Shown: positions 7,108 to 17,300 of the stretch, in pieces
How positions within the stretch are numbered: the first letter of the stretch is position 1
Layout of the letters: each line of letters begins with the position of its first letter
NCBI GenBank assembly: GCA_030430205.1
Contig: JAUIGE010000021.1
Span: 62,001-126,000, forward strand
Direction: 5' to 3'
Origin: Bacteroidia bacterium
GTDB taxonomy: Bacteria > Bacteroidota > Bacteroidia > J057
Length of the DNA: 64,000 bases
Program-made: the position numbers and the translations under genes
Notes under the pieces: model-generated
Database searches by the model: none
Told to the model about the DNA's origin: nothing
Seen by the model: the letters and a program-made list of their open reading frames with translations, nothing else

Positions 7108-9333
7108 ATGAAATACCGGATCATATTCCTCCTCCTGCTTTGTGGCAGCCAGGTTTTGACAGCACAGGATGTCCTGTTTCAGGCCTGGTATTGGGATTAT
7201 CCCATTCGCCAGAATGGCAAACTATGGGTGGAAGTGCTGGAAGATCGTGCAGATGAAATGGCAGAGGCGGGATTTACCTATGTGTGGCTTCCGCCGCTTT
7301 CCAAAGCCGCTTCCGGCATTCAATCCATGGGATACGATCCACGGGATCTCTTTGACCTCGGGCAATTTGGCGCTGCGCGCTGGGGCGCCAGAACGCACCT
7401 CAATGCCTTGATGGCAAAGCTGGACAGCAAAAATATCCAGGTCGTGGCCGACCTGGTCTATAACCACCGGGACGGTGGCAGGCCCGAGCCAAACCCAGCT
7501 GTGGAGGGTTGGGTGGAAAACTATGATGCCAACAAAGTAAATGCTGGCGACCTGCCTTTTCCCACGGATCGCTATCGCTATATTTTGCCCATAGGTGGAA
7601 CTACCGGCAGGGGAGCAGGCGACTATTATTTCAAAATAAAATCCGCTTCCGCTCACAGCAATTTCCATGGAAAAGCCTATGGCATGTATATCAATTCCAA
7701 CCGGGTCACAAACACCGGTGGAACCCTGGCCGAAAGCGAGCCCAATGGCGGCGGAGATTGCGGCGAAGCCTTCAATACGATCCCTTTGGGTCGTTTTCTG
7801 ACCGCAAATGTAGACAATGGCGGTTGTGGGGTGGATGAATTCAAATTGACCCTGACTTCGAATGACTTCCATGCCTCCGGGGATTTCCTCTACATCACCA
7901 TCAACAACCAAAATGTGGGTGGATTTGGTGATTATTCCGACCACTACATCTATGGTCTGTGGGATGGGACCCAGATGCTGGACATACAATCAGACCTGAT
8001 TTTTCAGACCTATACTGATTTTACACAGGTGGCCAGTGGTCGGGGCGGTATGAATTGGGAAAACTTTAAGCCCAATGGAAATCCGACGCAATTGAGCGGG
8101 GATTACGATGGCATGTGGTTTTTTTATGACTATGATCAGGACAATCCCGAAACGAGAGACAGCCTTTTTGCCTTTACAAAATGGATGTTTGAAGAAGTAG
8201 GCATAGGTGGCATCCGCGCAGATGCAATCAAGCACTTCAAGCCTTCCTTTATGGGCGATCTGATGGACTATCTATATGATGAAGGCATCAGTCCGGGCCT
8301 GGTTGTAGGGGAATTTTTTGATTCAAATGCCGGCACCCTCAAATGGTGGCTGGATGAGGCGAATAACAGCATGGATGCTGATACCAAAGCGGCTATTGAT
8401 ATGCGGGTATTCGATTTCAGCCTGCGACAGGCCCTCAGGGACGCCTGTGACGCCTTTGGCTACGATGCCCGAAATGTCTTTGGCGCGGGCCTGGTCGATG
8501 GGGTAGGGGCAAGCGCTTTTAGTTCCGTAACCTTTGTCGATAACCACGATCTGGATCATCAGGGAAACAGTATTTCCAATGATCCCCTGCTGGCATACGC
8601 CTACATTTTGACCAATAACCAGATCGGTTTGCCCTCAGTCTTTTACAAAGACTATTACGAGCCGCTCTACCTCAAGCCCGCCATCGACGGGCTGATGAAG
8701 GTAAACCGGAAATACATCGCTGGTGCGACCAGCCGTTCTTACCTAAACGCCTTCAATACGCCTTATGCGGCGAATTTTATAGAAGGTGGCAGCAATTCCA
8801 GCCTGATCTATCAGCTGAGTGACGCGCCCTCCGGGCGCGAGGTTATCGTCGCAATCAACTTCGCAGGCACACGCCTGAAAGTAGACCAAACCATCAACAC
8901 GGCGAATGCGCCGCAGGGGACGGAATTCACCGATATATTCGGTGCTTCGGCCTTCGCGAAAGCGAATGTGAATGCCAGCAATCAGCTGTACATTGACCTG
9001 CCGCCAAGAAGCTTTGGCGTGTGGGTGGAAGGAGAGCTGGGCGATAGCCTGATTTCGCTGACGACAGCCTTGCCTGAACATCTGGATGTTTCTTCTGATA
9101 TACAGCTTTTTGCAAAAGATGAAATTCACATTCGCATGCAAACAAATTTCCCCCAAACAGCTGATATTGAACTGTTTGACTTACAGGGAAAAGGACTTTT
9201 TCGGGAGCAATATCCTTTGTCGCCGGGCGAAAATCAGCTAAGCCTGCCTTCACTCAAACTGCCTTCTGGCATGTATTTAATCACCATAGGCCTTTCCGGA
9301 AAATCCTTTTCCCAAAAGGTCCTCATCCATTAA
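7108..9333 (+). CDS. Secreted GH13 alpha-amylase with T9SS sorting domain
   Basis: A 741-residue exported alpha-amylase. The start is the ATG at 7108, giving a signal peptide (MKYRIIFLLLLCGSQVLTA); a TTG 18 bases earlier would spoil it. GH13 signatures are intact: region I DLVYNH (115-120), region II GIRADAIKH with nucleophile Asp372, region III VVGEFF with acid/base Glu402, and region IV FVDNHD with Asp481. An inserted segment rich in Gly and Asn (about 170-300) is unusual next to minimal amylases. The last ~80 residues form a T9SS type A sorting domain (ELFDLQGKGLF ... LPSGMYLITI ... QKVLIH), so the enzyme should be secreted or surface-bound and degrade external alpha-glucans. The next gene starts one base after its stop. 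Confidence 0.93.
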   Translation: MKYRIIFLLLLCGSQVLTAQDVLFQAWYWDYPIRQNGKLWVEVLEDRADEMAEAGFTYVWLPPLSKAASGIQSMGYDPRDLFDLGQFGAARWGARTHLNALMAKLDSKNIQVVADLVYNHRDGGRPEPNPAVEGWVENYDANKVNAGDLPFPTDRYRYILPIGGTTGRGAGDYYFKIKSASAHSNFHGKAYGMYINSNRVTNTGGTLAESEPNGGGDCGEAFNTIPLGRFLTANVDNGGCGVDEFKLTLTSNDFHASGDFLYITINNQNVGGFGDYSDHYIYGLWDGTQMLDIQSDLIFQTYTDFTQVASGRGGMNWENFKPNGNPTQLSGDYDGMWFFYDYDQDNPETRDSLFAFTKWMFEEVGIGGIRADAIKHFKPSFMGDLMDYLYDEGISPGLVVGEFFDSNAGTLKWWLDEANNSMDADTKAAIDMRVFDFSLRQALRDACDAFGYDARNVFGAGLVDGVGASAFSSVTFVDNHDLDHQGNSISNDPLLAYAYILTNNQIGLPSVFYKDYYEPLYLKPAIDGLMKVNRKYIAGATSRSYLNAFNTPYAANFIEGGSNSSLIYQLSDAPSGREVIVAINFAGTRLKVDQTINTANAPQGTEFTDIFGASAFAKANVNASNQLYIDLPPRSFGVWVEGELGDSLISLTTALPEHLDVSSDIQLFAKDEIHIRMQTNFPQTADIELFDLQGKGLFREQYPLSPGENQLSLPSLKLPSGMYLITIGLSGKSFSQKVLIH

Positions 9334-9334
9334 C

Positions 9335-9613
9335 ATGAACGATACCAAACGTCTCCGTCTCTCCGGAATGATGGAAGGAATCTCCTTTCTTGTTCTCCTG
9401 GGCATCGCTATGCCGCTCAAATATTTCGCAGGCATGCCTGAGGCTGTCAAATATGTGGGCTGGGCCCATGGCGTGCTATTTATGCTTTTTGTAGGCCTGG
9501 CTTTTCTCTATATGATCAAGCACAAACAACCGCTTCGGTGGTTTATCCTGGCCTTTTTGGCGGCTTTTTTGCCGCTGGGGCCCTTTATTTGGGAGCGGAG
9601 GTATTTGGATTAG
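9335..9613 (+). CDS. DUF3817 family small membrane protein
   Basis: A 92-residue protein with three predicted membrane helices, matching the DUF3817 pattern: an early LSGMMEGISFLVLLGIAMPLKY block, a central GWAHGVLFMLFVGLAF helix and a final PLGPFIWERR end. The function of the family is unknown. It follows the amylase by a single base, so it is probably co-transcribed, but a functional link is not implied: DUF3817 genes occur in many contexts. Confidence 0.85.
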   Translation: MNDTKRLRLSGMMEGISFLVLLGIAMPLKYFAGMPEAVKYVGWAHGVLFMLFVGLAFLYMIKHKQPLRWFILAFLAAFLPLGPFIWERRYLD

Positions 9614-9704
9614 GGAGCAGAGAGGCGAGAGCAGAGAGCAGAGAGCAGAGAGCAGAGAGGCGAGAGCAGAGAGGCGAGAGCAGAGAGGCGAGAATAGGGA
9701 GCAG
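9613..9704. repeat. Heptanucleotide tandem array (GAGCAGA/GAGGCGA family)
   Basis: About thirteen 7-nt units, GAGCAGA alternating irregularly with GAGGCGA and ending in GAATAGG, begin at the stop codon of the DUF3817 gene and end about 50 bases before the next gene. The sequence differs from the other arrays, but the period is the same. Confidence 0.9.
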
Positions 9705-9756
9705 GGTGAATTGAAAAAAAGTTTATATTGAGGTTTACCATTAACCCGAATCAAAG

Positions 9757-10758
9757 ATGAAATGCTTCCCATCCGCCTTCTTTGCGAAAACCTTGGTTTT
9801 TTTTTCCGTTTTCTCGTTTCTTGTTTCTTTCACTTTTGCCCAATCCAAGCCCGAAAGTTATGATCCCTTAGTTGCTAAGGCAGATTCCCTCTACAAAATC
9901 GGTGAATACCAAGGCTCAGCAGAGGCCTATGCGCAAGCATTTGCGGATTGGGGAAGTGGATTTGTGAGCGACCGCTACAATGCGGCCTGCTCCTGGTCTT
10001 TGGCCGGGAATGCCGATTCGGCTTTTATCCAATTATTCAAGATCGCCAAAAAGGCGGGTTACAAAAACTACCTCGACCTGATCGATGATCCGGATTTGAA
10101 GCCGATTCATGAAGATGATCGCTGGGCAGAATTGTGCCAAATTGTTAAGGCAAATAAAGAAGAGGCAGAAAAAGACCTGATAAAGCCTTTGGTAGAAATG
10201 CTGGACTCCGTCTATGTGGATGACCAGCGGGAGCGGAGGGAGCTTGCGGATTTAGGGAAAGAATATGGTTGGGATTCGCCGGAAATGAAAGCCAAATGGG
10301 CTGTGATCCATCATTTTGATTCAATAAACCTGCTGAAGGTAAGCTATATTTTAGATGAATATGGTTGGCTGGGTGCCGACAAAGTCGGCGGAAGGGGCAG
10401 TACTGCCATCTTCCTTGTCATTCAGCACGCTGAATTGGATGTGCAGCTCAAATACCTCCCGCTGATGCGGGAGGCCGTCAAAAAGGGCGATGCCCGCGGC
10501 AGCAGCCTCGCGATGCTCGAAGACCGCGTAGCGTTCAGACAAGGCAAACGCCAGATTTATGGCAGCCAGATAGGCCGCGATCCCGATACCAACGAGCACT
10601 ATGTGCTCCCTCTCGATGATCCCGATCATGTAGACGAGCGGCGTGCCGCCGTCGGCCTGCCGCCTTTGGCGGACTATGTCAAAAACTGGGACATCATCTG
10701 GGATGTCGAAGTGTATAAGAAGATGCTTCCTGAACTGGAAGCGAAGCAGAAGAACTAA
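9757..10758 (+). CDS. Exported TPR-like protein with C-terminal DUF6624-type domain
   Basis: A 333-residue protein with a signal peptide ending near TFAQS (residues 1-24). The N-terminal half has TPR-like helices (ADSLYKIGEYQGSAEAYAQAF, then a Cys-containing NAACSWSLAG helix). The C-terminal half carries the conserved pattern I associate with DUF6624: LAMLEDRVAFRQGKRQIYGSQ, then LPLDDPDHVDERRAAVGLPPL. The role is unknown; the family is common in Bacteroidota as exported or periplasmic proteins. The start is the only ATG compatible with a signal peptide. It is followed by a heptamer array and a lipoprotein esterase gene. Confidence 0.78.
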   Translation: MKCFPSAFFAKTLVFFSVFSFLVSFTFAQSKPESYDPLVAKADSLYKIGEYQGSAEAYAQAFADWGSGFVSDRYNAACSWSLAGNADSAFIQLFKIAKKAGYKNYLDLIDDPDLKPIHEDDRWAELCQIVKANKEEAEKDLIKPLVEMLDSVYVDDQRERRELADLGKEYGWDSPEMKAKWAVIHHFDSINLLKVSYILDEYGWLGADKVGGRGSTAIFLVIQHAELDVQLKYLPLMREAVKKGDARGSSLAMLEDRVAFRQGKRQIYGSQIGRDPDTNEHYVLPLDDPDHVDERRAAVGLPPLADYVKNWDIIWDVEVYKKMLPELEAKQKN

Positions 10759-10765
10759 GAATTGT

Positions 10766-10856
10766 TTCGGGTTTGGGGTTTCGAGTTCCGAGAACCATCC
10801 GAAACCCCAAACCCCAAACCCAAAACCCGAAACCCAAAACCCAAAACCCAAAACTT
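10766..10856. repeat. CCCAAAA/CCCGAAA heptamer array with a 12-bp hairpin
   Basis: TTTGGGGTTTCG (10772-10783) is exactly complementary to CGAAACCCCAAA (10800-10811) across a 16-base loop, forming a stem. It is followed by head-to-tail heptamers CCCAAAA, CCCGAAA, CCCAAAA up to eight bases before the next ATG. The hairpin could act as a terminator for the upstream gene; the tail has the same sequence family as arrays at 45363 and 53616. Confidence 0.8.
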
Positions 10857-10864
10857 CCCCCCTC

Positions 10865-12595
10865 ATGAGAAAACTCCATTTTTCCCTCCTCCTGCCCCTG
10901 GCAATCCTGCTTTTTTCCTGCCAACCACAGCCAGAAAATCGCAGCTATTTTGAAGTCAGCTTTGAGGTAGATTCTTTGAATCAAGCGCTGGACGGACGAT
11001 TATTACTTTTACTTTCCAACAATAAGCAGGCGGAACCCCGCTTTCAGATCGGTGATGGACCCACTACCCAACTTGTTTTTGGAATAGATGTAGAAGGCTG
11101 GAAAAAGGGCGAAAAGCAAGCTTTTGATGGAAGCGTATTTGGGTATCCACTGGAAAGTCTGAAAGATCTTCCTGCTGGCAAATACTATGTGCAGGCATTG
11201 CTGCATCGCTATGAGACCTTCAATCTGTCGACGGGTCATACCGTCAAATTGCCCATGGACAATGGCGAAGGACAGCAGTGGAATACATCTCCGGGCAATC
11301 TGTATTCAACGCCTGTTGAAATTCAATTTGATCCGCAAAAATCAGTTGCCATCAGCCTGAAGATGGATCAGGCGATCCCTCCGATTGTGCCGCCCGAAGA
11401 CAGCAAATACATCAGGCATATCCGCATGAAAAGCGAATTGCTGAGTGAATTTTGGGGCAGGCCCATGTATCTGGGCGCGCATATATTATTGCCCGAAGGT
11501 TTTGATGAACATCCGGAAGCCAAATATCCTTTGGCTGTCTTCCACGGTCATTTTCCCGCTGATTTTGGCGGCTGGCGCACGACGCCTCCCGATCCGAATC
11601 TGGTGCCTGACTCCAGTGCGCGCTTCAGCCTGAAAGGCTACAACATCATCCAGCAGCAGGAATTCTACGATTTCTACAAGCTCTGGACAGGTCCTGACTT
11701 TCCACGATTTTTGGCAATCGAAATCCAGCACCCTACGCCCTATTATGACGACTCCTATGCCGTCAATTCTGCTTCACAGGGCCCCTGGGGCGATGCGCTG
11801 ACGTATGAGTTGATCCCTTTTATAGAAAAGCAATTTCGGGGATTGGGCGAAGGCTGGGCCCGTTTTCTCTACGGTGGTTCCACCGGCGGCTGGGAAGCAC
11901 TGGCCGTGCAGGTCTTTTATCCCGATGAATACAATGGCTGTTTCGCAGCTTGTCCCGATCCGATTGATTTCAGCGCCTATACGACCATTGATATTTACAA
12001 GGATAAAAACGCCTATTTCCTGGAAAGCGATTTCAAAAAGACGGAACGCCCCATGCACCGGGACTACCTGGGCCATGTCAGTTCTACAGCCAAAGACGCC
12101 AATCACCTGGAGCTTGTGCTCGGCACCCACAGCCGTTCCGGCCAGCAATTTGACATCTGGGAGGCGACTTATTCGCCTCAGGGCAAGGACGGATACCCCC
12201 GCCGTCTTTGGGACAAATACAGCGGTGAAATCGACCATGAGGTCGCTGCCTATTGGCGCGAAAACTACGACCTGAATCATATCATGAAGCGGGACTGGGC
12301 CACCCTCGGGCCCAAACTTCGCGGGAAAATCCACATTTACTGTGGCGATATGGACAATTATTACCTCAATAATGCTGTCTACAAAACGGAAGATTTCCTA
12401 AAATCTACGAACAATCCGCCTTATGAAGGCGAGGTAGACTATGGAGATCGTGCGGAGCACTGCTGGAATGGCGATCACAGCCAGCCCAATGCCATCTCCC
12501 GCCTGCGATACCATCGCATGTTTATTCCGCGCAGCGCGGAGCGATTGTTGAAAAGCGCGCCTCCTGGCGCGGATGTGGCTAGCTGGCGCTATTAG
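10865..12595 (+). CDS. Lipoprotein esterase-like alpha/beta hydrolase
   Basis: The 576-residue protein starts at the ATG at 10865 with a lipoprotein signal (LLPLAILLFSCQP). The frame extends upstream only through the repeat and the previous gene. The central fold is an alpha/beta hydrolase of the esterase D / enterochelin-esterase type: LAVFHGHFPADFG, then the nucleophile elbow YGGSTGGWEAL with Ser339, and a late DRAEHCWNGDH segment likely to bring the catalytic His. An N-terminal region (about 25-200) has no recognised domain and may be beta-rich. The substrate is unknown. Its 3' end overlaps the end of the converging small membrane protein by 17 bases. Confidence 0.82.
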   Translation: MRKLHFSLLLPLAILLFSCQPQPENRSYFEVSFEVDSLNQALDGRLLLLLSNNKQAEPRFQIGDGPTTQLVFGIDVEGWKKGEKQAFDGSVFGYPLESLKDLPAGKYYVQALLHRYETFNLSTGHTVKLPMDNGEGQQWNTSPGNLYSTPVEIQFDPQKSVAISLKMDQAIPPIVPPEDSKYIRHIRMKSELLSEFWGRPMYLGAHILLPEGFDEHPEAKYPLAVFHGHFPADFGGWRTTPPDPNLVPDSSARFSLKGYNIIQQQEFYDFYKLWTGPDFPRFLAIEIQHPTPYYDDSYAVNSASQGPWGDALTYELIPFIEKQFRGLGEGWARFLYGGSTGGWEALAVQVFYPDEYNGCFAACPDPIDFSAYTTIDIYKDKNAYFLESDFKKTERPMHRDYLGHVSSTAKDANHLELVLGTHSRSGQQFDIWEATYSPQGKDGYPRRLWDKYSGEIDHEVAAYWRENYDLNHIMKRDWATLGPKLRGKIHIYCGDMDNYYLNNAVYKTEDFLKSTNNPPYEGEVDYGDRAEHCWNGDHSQPNAISRLRYHRMFIPRSAERLLKSAPPGADVASWRY

Positions 12596-12824
12596 CCTTT
12601 TTGCTGCGTGCACCCAGCCAGATTCCCACAGTTACGAGCAATCCCACAAAGGGAAAAGCGTGCAGCAGCAGGTCAAACCAGTCCATCATCTGCATGCCTT
12701 CGGCTCCACCTGCGACCCAGCGCAGCTTGCCAAAGAGGTGAGGTTCGGGCGTAAATGGTGCGAGGCCCAGCGTAAGGCTGAGGATTAACCAGAGGAGGGG
12801 GGATTTTATGGTTAGATTTTTCAT
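12579..12824 (-). CDS. Small two-helix membrane protein
   Basis: An 81-residue protein starting at the ATG at 12824 (MKNLTIKSPLLWLILSLTLGL). It has two hydrophobic helices (about 10-24 and 53-72) separated by a conserved-looking PEPHLFGKLRWVAGGAEGMQMMDWFD segment. Proteins with this GKxRWxxGGAxGMxxMDWFD pattern are widespread hypothetical proteins in Bacteroidota; the function is unknown. The gene converges on the esterase and overlaps its 3' end by 17 bases. Confidence 0.7.
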   Translation of the reverse strand: MKNLTIKSPLLWLILSLTLGLAPFTPEPHLFGKLRWVAGGAEGMQMMDWFDLLLHAFPFVGLLVTVGIWLGARSKKANSAS

Positions 12825-12843
12825 GGGTTGAATTATTTTTGGG

Positions 12844-12920
12844 AACCATATAAGAGCATAAAAGGTCATATAAGGCTATTCCGTATTTTCCTAACATGAC
12901 CTTCTATTCCTTTTATGGTT
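12844..12920. repeat. Nested inverted repeat in intergenic spacer
   Basis: Outer arms AACCATA (12844-12850) and TATGGTT (12914-12920) enclose inner arms AAGGTCAT (12862-12869) and ATGACCTT (12896-12903). The element lies between the glycosyltransferase stop and the start of the small membrane gene, both on the minus strand, so it is placed as a terminator for the former or a leader structure for the latter. Confidence 0.5.
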
Positions 12921-12932
12921 TTAAAGAAAAGC

Positions 12933-14207
12933 CTATTTGATGCCTTTTCCCACGATTGCTTCTGCGTAATTTTCCCAACTCATGTTGGAGGCTGTCACCG
13001 CGACATTGTCGCGGGAGATGGGCTGCTCCACAAAGCGCAGCATCTGCTGCGCCATGGAGTCAATATCCTCTGGCTCAGCCAGATAGCCGTTGAAACCGTC
13101 TTTGACGGTTTCGGGGAAGTGGCCGACCCTGGTGGCCAGTACCGGCATGTGAAAATTGTAGGCGAGAGACTCGACCCCTGATGGGGTGGCTGTCAGGTAA
13201 TAGGTGACGATGGCGTCACTCACCTGGAAGTATTTGTGTACATCTTCGTTGGGAACGAATCCGATTTTCTGAACGACATGCTCTTCGATCCCCAATTCCT
13301 TGATTTGGGCAAGGGGATTGTAATTGCGTTCGTCATCGCTTTTGCGGAGGAGGATTTTTTTCAGCAGGCCAAAAGTGGCGCTTTTGATGCGGGTAGAAAG
13401 CTTTTTGTTATCCAAAGTATTCCAGAACATTTCGCCGGCGATGATCAGCGAAAGGTCTTTTCTGCTTTCCAGGGCTTTGGCAAAAGCGGGAATGACATTG
13501 TGCAGGCCCTTGTATTTGCGGATAAATCCGAAAAAGAGAAAAACGTGTTCATTCAAGCCTAACTCCTTTTTGACCGCCTCTTTATCCAGATTCGGATCAG
13601 GCTGGAAGAGATCGTAGATCGGGTGATACAGCTTGATGATGGTGCGCTTGTTGGGATCCCGTTTCCCATCTTCATTGACCGTGAAGGAAAGGTCCGGAAA
13701 AACGGCTTTCAGCTCATCGGCTGTTTTGTAGGCATGTGCGATATAGGTATCGGCTGCTTTGAGGCCCTTTTTGGTAAAATATTTATCAATGACGCTCGCC
13801 TCTTTTTGTACCAAAACATGCACGTCAAAGATGACTTCGATATCGGTATGTCGCTTCAGCTTGCGGGCGATCCAGCCCAGGGGCAGGCCCTGCAAGGCGA
13901 TGGCCCACTGAAAGATGACCATATCAGGCTTGAGGTCGCGGATCAGGCGATAGGTCTGCGCCCAGCTCCGGGGGTTGTTGTAGTTGGTTAAATATGTTAA
14001 TTTAATGTCTGTATTTTCCAGTAGGTCAGATTTGCTGCTCCTGTCTTTGAAGTCCCGGGGAATGATCGCGGGGTATTGCTGGGTCCAGGAAACGATATGC
14101 ACTTCGCAATCCTCCCTTCTGTCAAGGGCCTTGGCAAGGGCCGTGTTGTAGTTGGAAATGCCGCCCTTGAAAGCGGGGCCCGGACCGAAACAGACAATTT
14201 TTTTCAT
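12933..14207 (-). CDS. Glycosyltransferase family 4-like protein
   Basis: A 424-residue GT-B fold glycosyltransferase. The start at ATG 14207 gives MKKIVCFGPGPAFKGGISNYN, with the Gly-rich N-terminal loop that contacts the acceptor. The C-terminal half shows the GT4 pattern: HVFLFFGFIRKYKGLHNVIPAF, SLIIAGE, then PSGVESLAYNFHMPVLATRVGHFPETVKDG with the conserved donor-binding Glu, and NGYLAEPEDIDSM. It probably adds a sugar from a nucleotide donor to an envelope glycan. No polysaccharide cluster surrounds it, so the acceptor cannot be inferred. Confidence 0.88.
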   Translation of the reverse strand: MKKIVCFGPGPAFKGGISNYNTALAKALDRREDCEVHIVSWTQQYPAIIPRDFKDRSSKSDLLENTDIKLTYLTNYNNPRSWAQTYRLIRDLKPDMVIFQWAIALQGLPLGWIARKLKRHTDIEVIFDVHVLVQKEASVIDKYFTKKGLKAADTYIAHAYKTADELKAVFPDLSFTVNEDGKRDPNKRTIIKLYHPIYDLFQPDPNLDKEAVKKELGLNEHVFLFFGFIRKYKGLHNVIPAFAKALESRKDLSLIIAGEMFWNTLDNKKLSTRIKSATFGLLKKILLRKSDDERNYNPLAQIKELGIEEHVVQKIGFVPNEDVHKYFQVSDAIVTYYLTATPSGVESLAYNFHMPVLATRVGHFPETVKDGFNGYLAEPEDIDSMAQQMLRFVEQPISRDNVAVTASNMSWENYAEAIVGKGIK

Positions 14208-14390
14208 GCTCAATTTTTTAAGGAAGGCAAATATAAGGCTTTTCTCAGAAGGGCAAAAAAGGGCGAATAAACGCATTTTGGCCAGATTGCAACATAGTTC
14301 CTAGCCTTTGCAACATGAGTGATAGGTGGTGCCAGGCTGGAAATCCTTTCTTTGGAGAATAGATTCAACATGTACCAAACTGTATAAATC

Positions 14391-17300
14391 ATGAAAAGCG
14401 TTACCGTCATTTTGGGAGGAATTATTTTTTCTCTTTTTATGGGTTCATTTCAGTTACAGGCCAAAAGCCCTCCACCCATCATGGCTGGAACCTACACCAT
14501 AGGCGGAACGAATCCGGATTATGCCACTTTTACGGCAGCAGTCAGCGCGCTGACGAGCCAGGGGATCAGCGGTGCTGTTGTCTTTGACGTTCGCAATGGC
14601 ACCTATAACGAGCAAATCTCCATTGATACGATTTCGGGGGCCTCGCCTGCGAATACCATCACCTTTCGCTCCGAAAGTCGGGATAGTAGCCTGGTCACCC
14701 TGGCTTTTGCCTGCACCACCAGTACGGATAATTTCGTGTTGCGGCTGTTTGGCGCGGATTATATGCGCTTTGAGCATTTGACCATCCAGGCTACGGGCTC
14801 CATCTATTTTAGAGCGGTTCAGTTGGCTCAGGGCGCGAGTTACAATGTTTTTACCCATTGTCGCTTTAGTGTCCCGAGCGCCAGCGGGAGCTCATTTGCT
14901 CAAAATGTTTTCAGCTCTTTTAATGGACAGAGCGCTGCCGAAAATGATAATTACAATACCCTTTCCCACAACCGATTTGAAAATGGCACACACGGTCTGT
15001 TGGTTTTTGGTTATGGGGTCAATGCAGGGGAGAGAGAAATGGGCTGGCAGGTGATTAACAATGTATTTGTCAATTCTGCTTACAGAGCTATGTATTTTCA
15101 TTTGCAGGAAAACTGCCAGATAAAAGGAAATACCCTCGAATGTACCAACACCACCAATGCAGCATTATACCTCACAAATTGTTATGATTCAGTCGCTATT
15201 GAGCAAAATATCATCGATGCGCCAGGTGCAAATGTCAATGGGATACAAATTTCTACTTCTCAGACAGACACGCTCAGCAAGATTCGAATAGTAAATAATT
15301 TCATTACAGCAGGTTATAGAGGGATTTATGCCTTTGCCGTTGATCGGCTCAGCATCTTGCACAATAGCGTGGTGATGGTAGGAAATCAGGCCGCCTCCAT
15401 GGCCTTGCTTGTTGATAACACCGCTGATTGTCGTATTCTCAACAATGTGTTGGTAAATTATGCGAGTGGCTATGCCATATACCTGATTGGATATTTAGGG
15501 CCAGGATTTGAGGTGGATTACAATAATTTATATACAAATGGCAACAACTTCGGCAGAGCGGGGCAATTATATACTGATTTTCTTTCCTGGCAATCCAATA
15601 CAGCTTTTGATTCGCATTCCTTTTCCCTTGATCCTGGCTTTAGTAGCCCCCCTAATCTTCACACGCTCTTCCCCGCTTTAAGTGGTGCAGCCAGCTCCTT
15701 ACCGGATGTTACGGTAGATATTGATGGGGAAAACCGTTCCAATCCTCCGGATATAGGCGCGGATGAGTTTAGCCTTATGGGCTCTAATGCTGCTTTGGTA
15801 GCTTTTCTTCATCCTCAACCGCCTTTTGCGGCGGGCAACTATCCCTTACAGGCGATTATTGAAAATCGCGGCTCCGATAGCCTCGTCAACTACCAGATGA
15901 ACTGGAGCCTGAATGGCGTCAGCCAGACTCCTATTCTCCGTGCAGGACCCTTGCCTGCCAACCAGCGGGATACCATTTTACTGCTAAATCAACTCCTTAT
16001 GGGAGGTTCAATCTATCAACTGGATGGATGGGTGAGTTTGGCTACAAATCAAACGGATATTTTCCCACAAAATGACAGCCTGACTTCTTCTCTTTTTGCT
16101 CCACAAATGGCGGGTAGCTATACTTTAGGAGGCAGCAGCCCGGATTTTGCAGATTTCAATTCTGTGGTACAGGCCCTGCAAGTGGGGGGCATAGCAGACA
16201 CGACGACCATCTTTGTTCGTCCCGGCACCTACAATGAGCAGTTCAGGCTGGAAGCCATTGATGGGGTAAGCTGTCAGACTCCTTTGATTTTTGAAGGCGA
16301 AAGCGGCGATAGCTCCGATGTGATTATCACTTTTGACAGCAATTTTTCTGATAATTATGTTTGTCTGATCAAAGGACTTTCCGGGCTCAGCTTTCGCTAT
16401 CTGACCTTTGAATCGACAGATATCACCTATACACGGGTAATCAGCCTGGAAGATACAACCGACTGCCTGAGTTGGGAAAATTGTCATTTGATAGCACCTT
16501 CAAAAAACGCTACAGGAAACAGCCTTATCGTCTTTTACTACAACAATGGTTACCACAGCGGGATTCATTTTGTGAAAAATCGGGTAGAAAATGGTTCAAT
16601 TGGGATGAACCTCACCCAGCAGCATTTTGATGGGCAGTATCATATCGTGGGAAATACTTTTATCAATCAATACCAGGGAGGGATCGAAACGCTCAATGGA
16701 GGGACTTATTTTTTGGCAGAAAACTATATCACAACAAATAAAACCTACAGTGCCTATCAGGCCATTTACCTTCGGACTCCCAGGAAAAAAGCCATCGTGG
16801 AGAAAAACAAAATCATTCAGGAAAATGGCGTTGGGATTTATGTGATTTCTTCATTCAGACCTGTTCACATTCAAAATAACTTCGTGAGTGTATTGGGTAC
16901 CGCCAACAACGAAGGGATTTTTCTGGATAATGTAGATTCTGTCTACCTCTACCACAACAATGTGCTGATGAAAAACAGCGGAGTAGCCACCCTTGCCCTA
17001 TGGGTTAAAGACGCGAGGTCCAGGGTGAAAATTTCAGGGAATATTTTTGTCAATGAAGGTCCCGGAAGGTTATTCATAACAGAGAGCCTGCAAAACCTTG
17101 AGCTTTTTGACAACAATGCCTACTATGGCCCGGGAAATGAGCTGTTTTGTCTCGGCAATCCTATCCTTACTTCTACCTTCCTCACCTACGGTGATCTCCC
17201 TGCCTGGCAGCAGGCCAGCAATCTTGACAGCGCTTCGCTTTTCGTCAATCCCGAATTTTATTCGGACAGCAATCTGCATGTGCAGAAAGCGGCCCTCAAC

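Noticed and set aside
10643-10864. An extended N-terminus for the lipoprotein esterase reading through the repeat array
   Set aside because: The extension overlaps the upstream gene and translates the heptamer array into a Pro/Lys/Asn repeat; the ATG at 10865 gives a proper lipoprotein signal.
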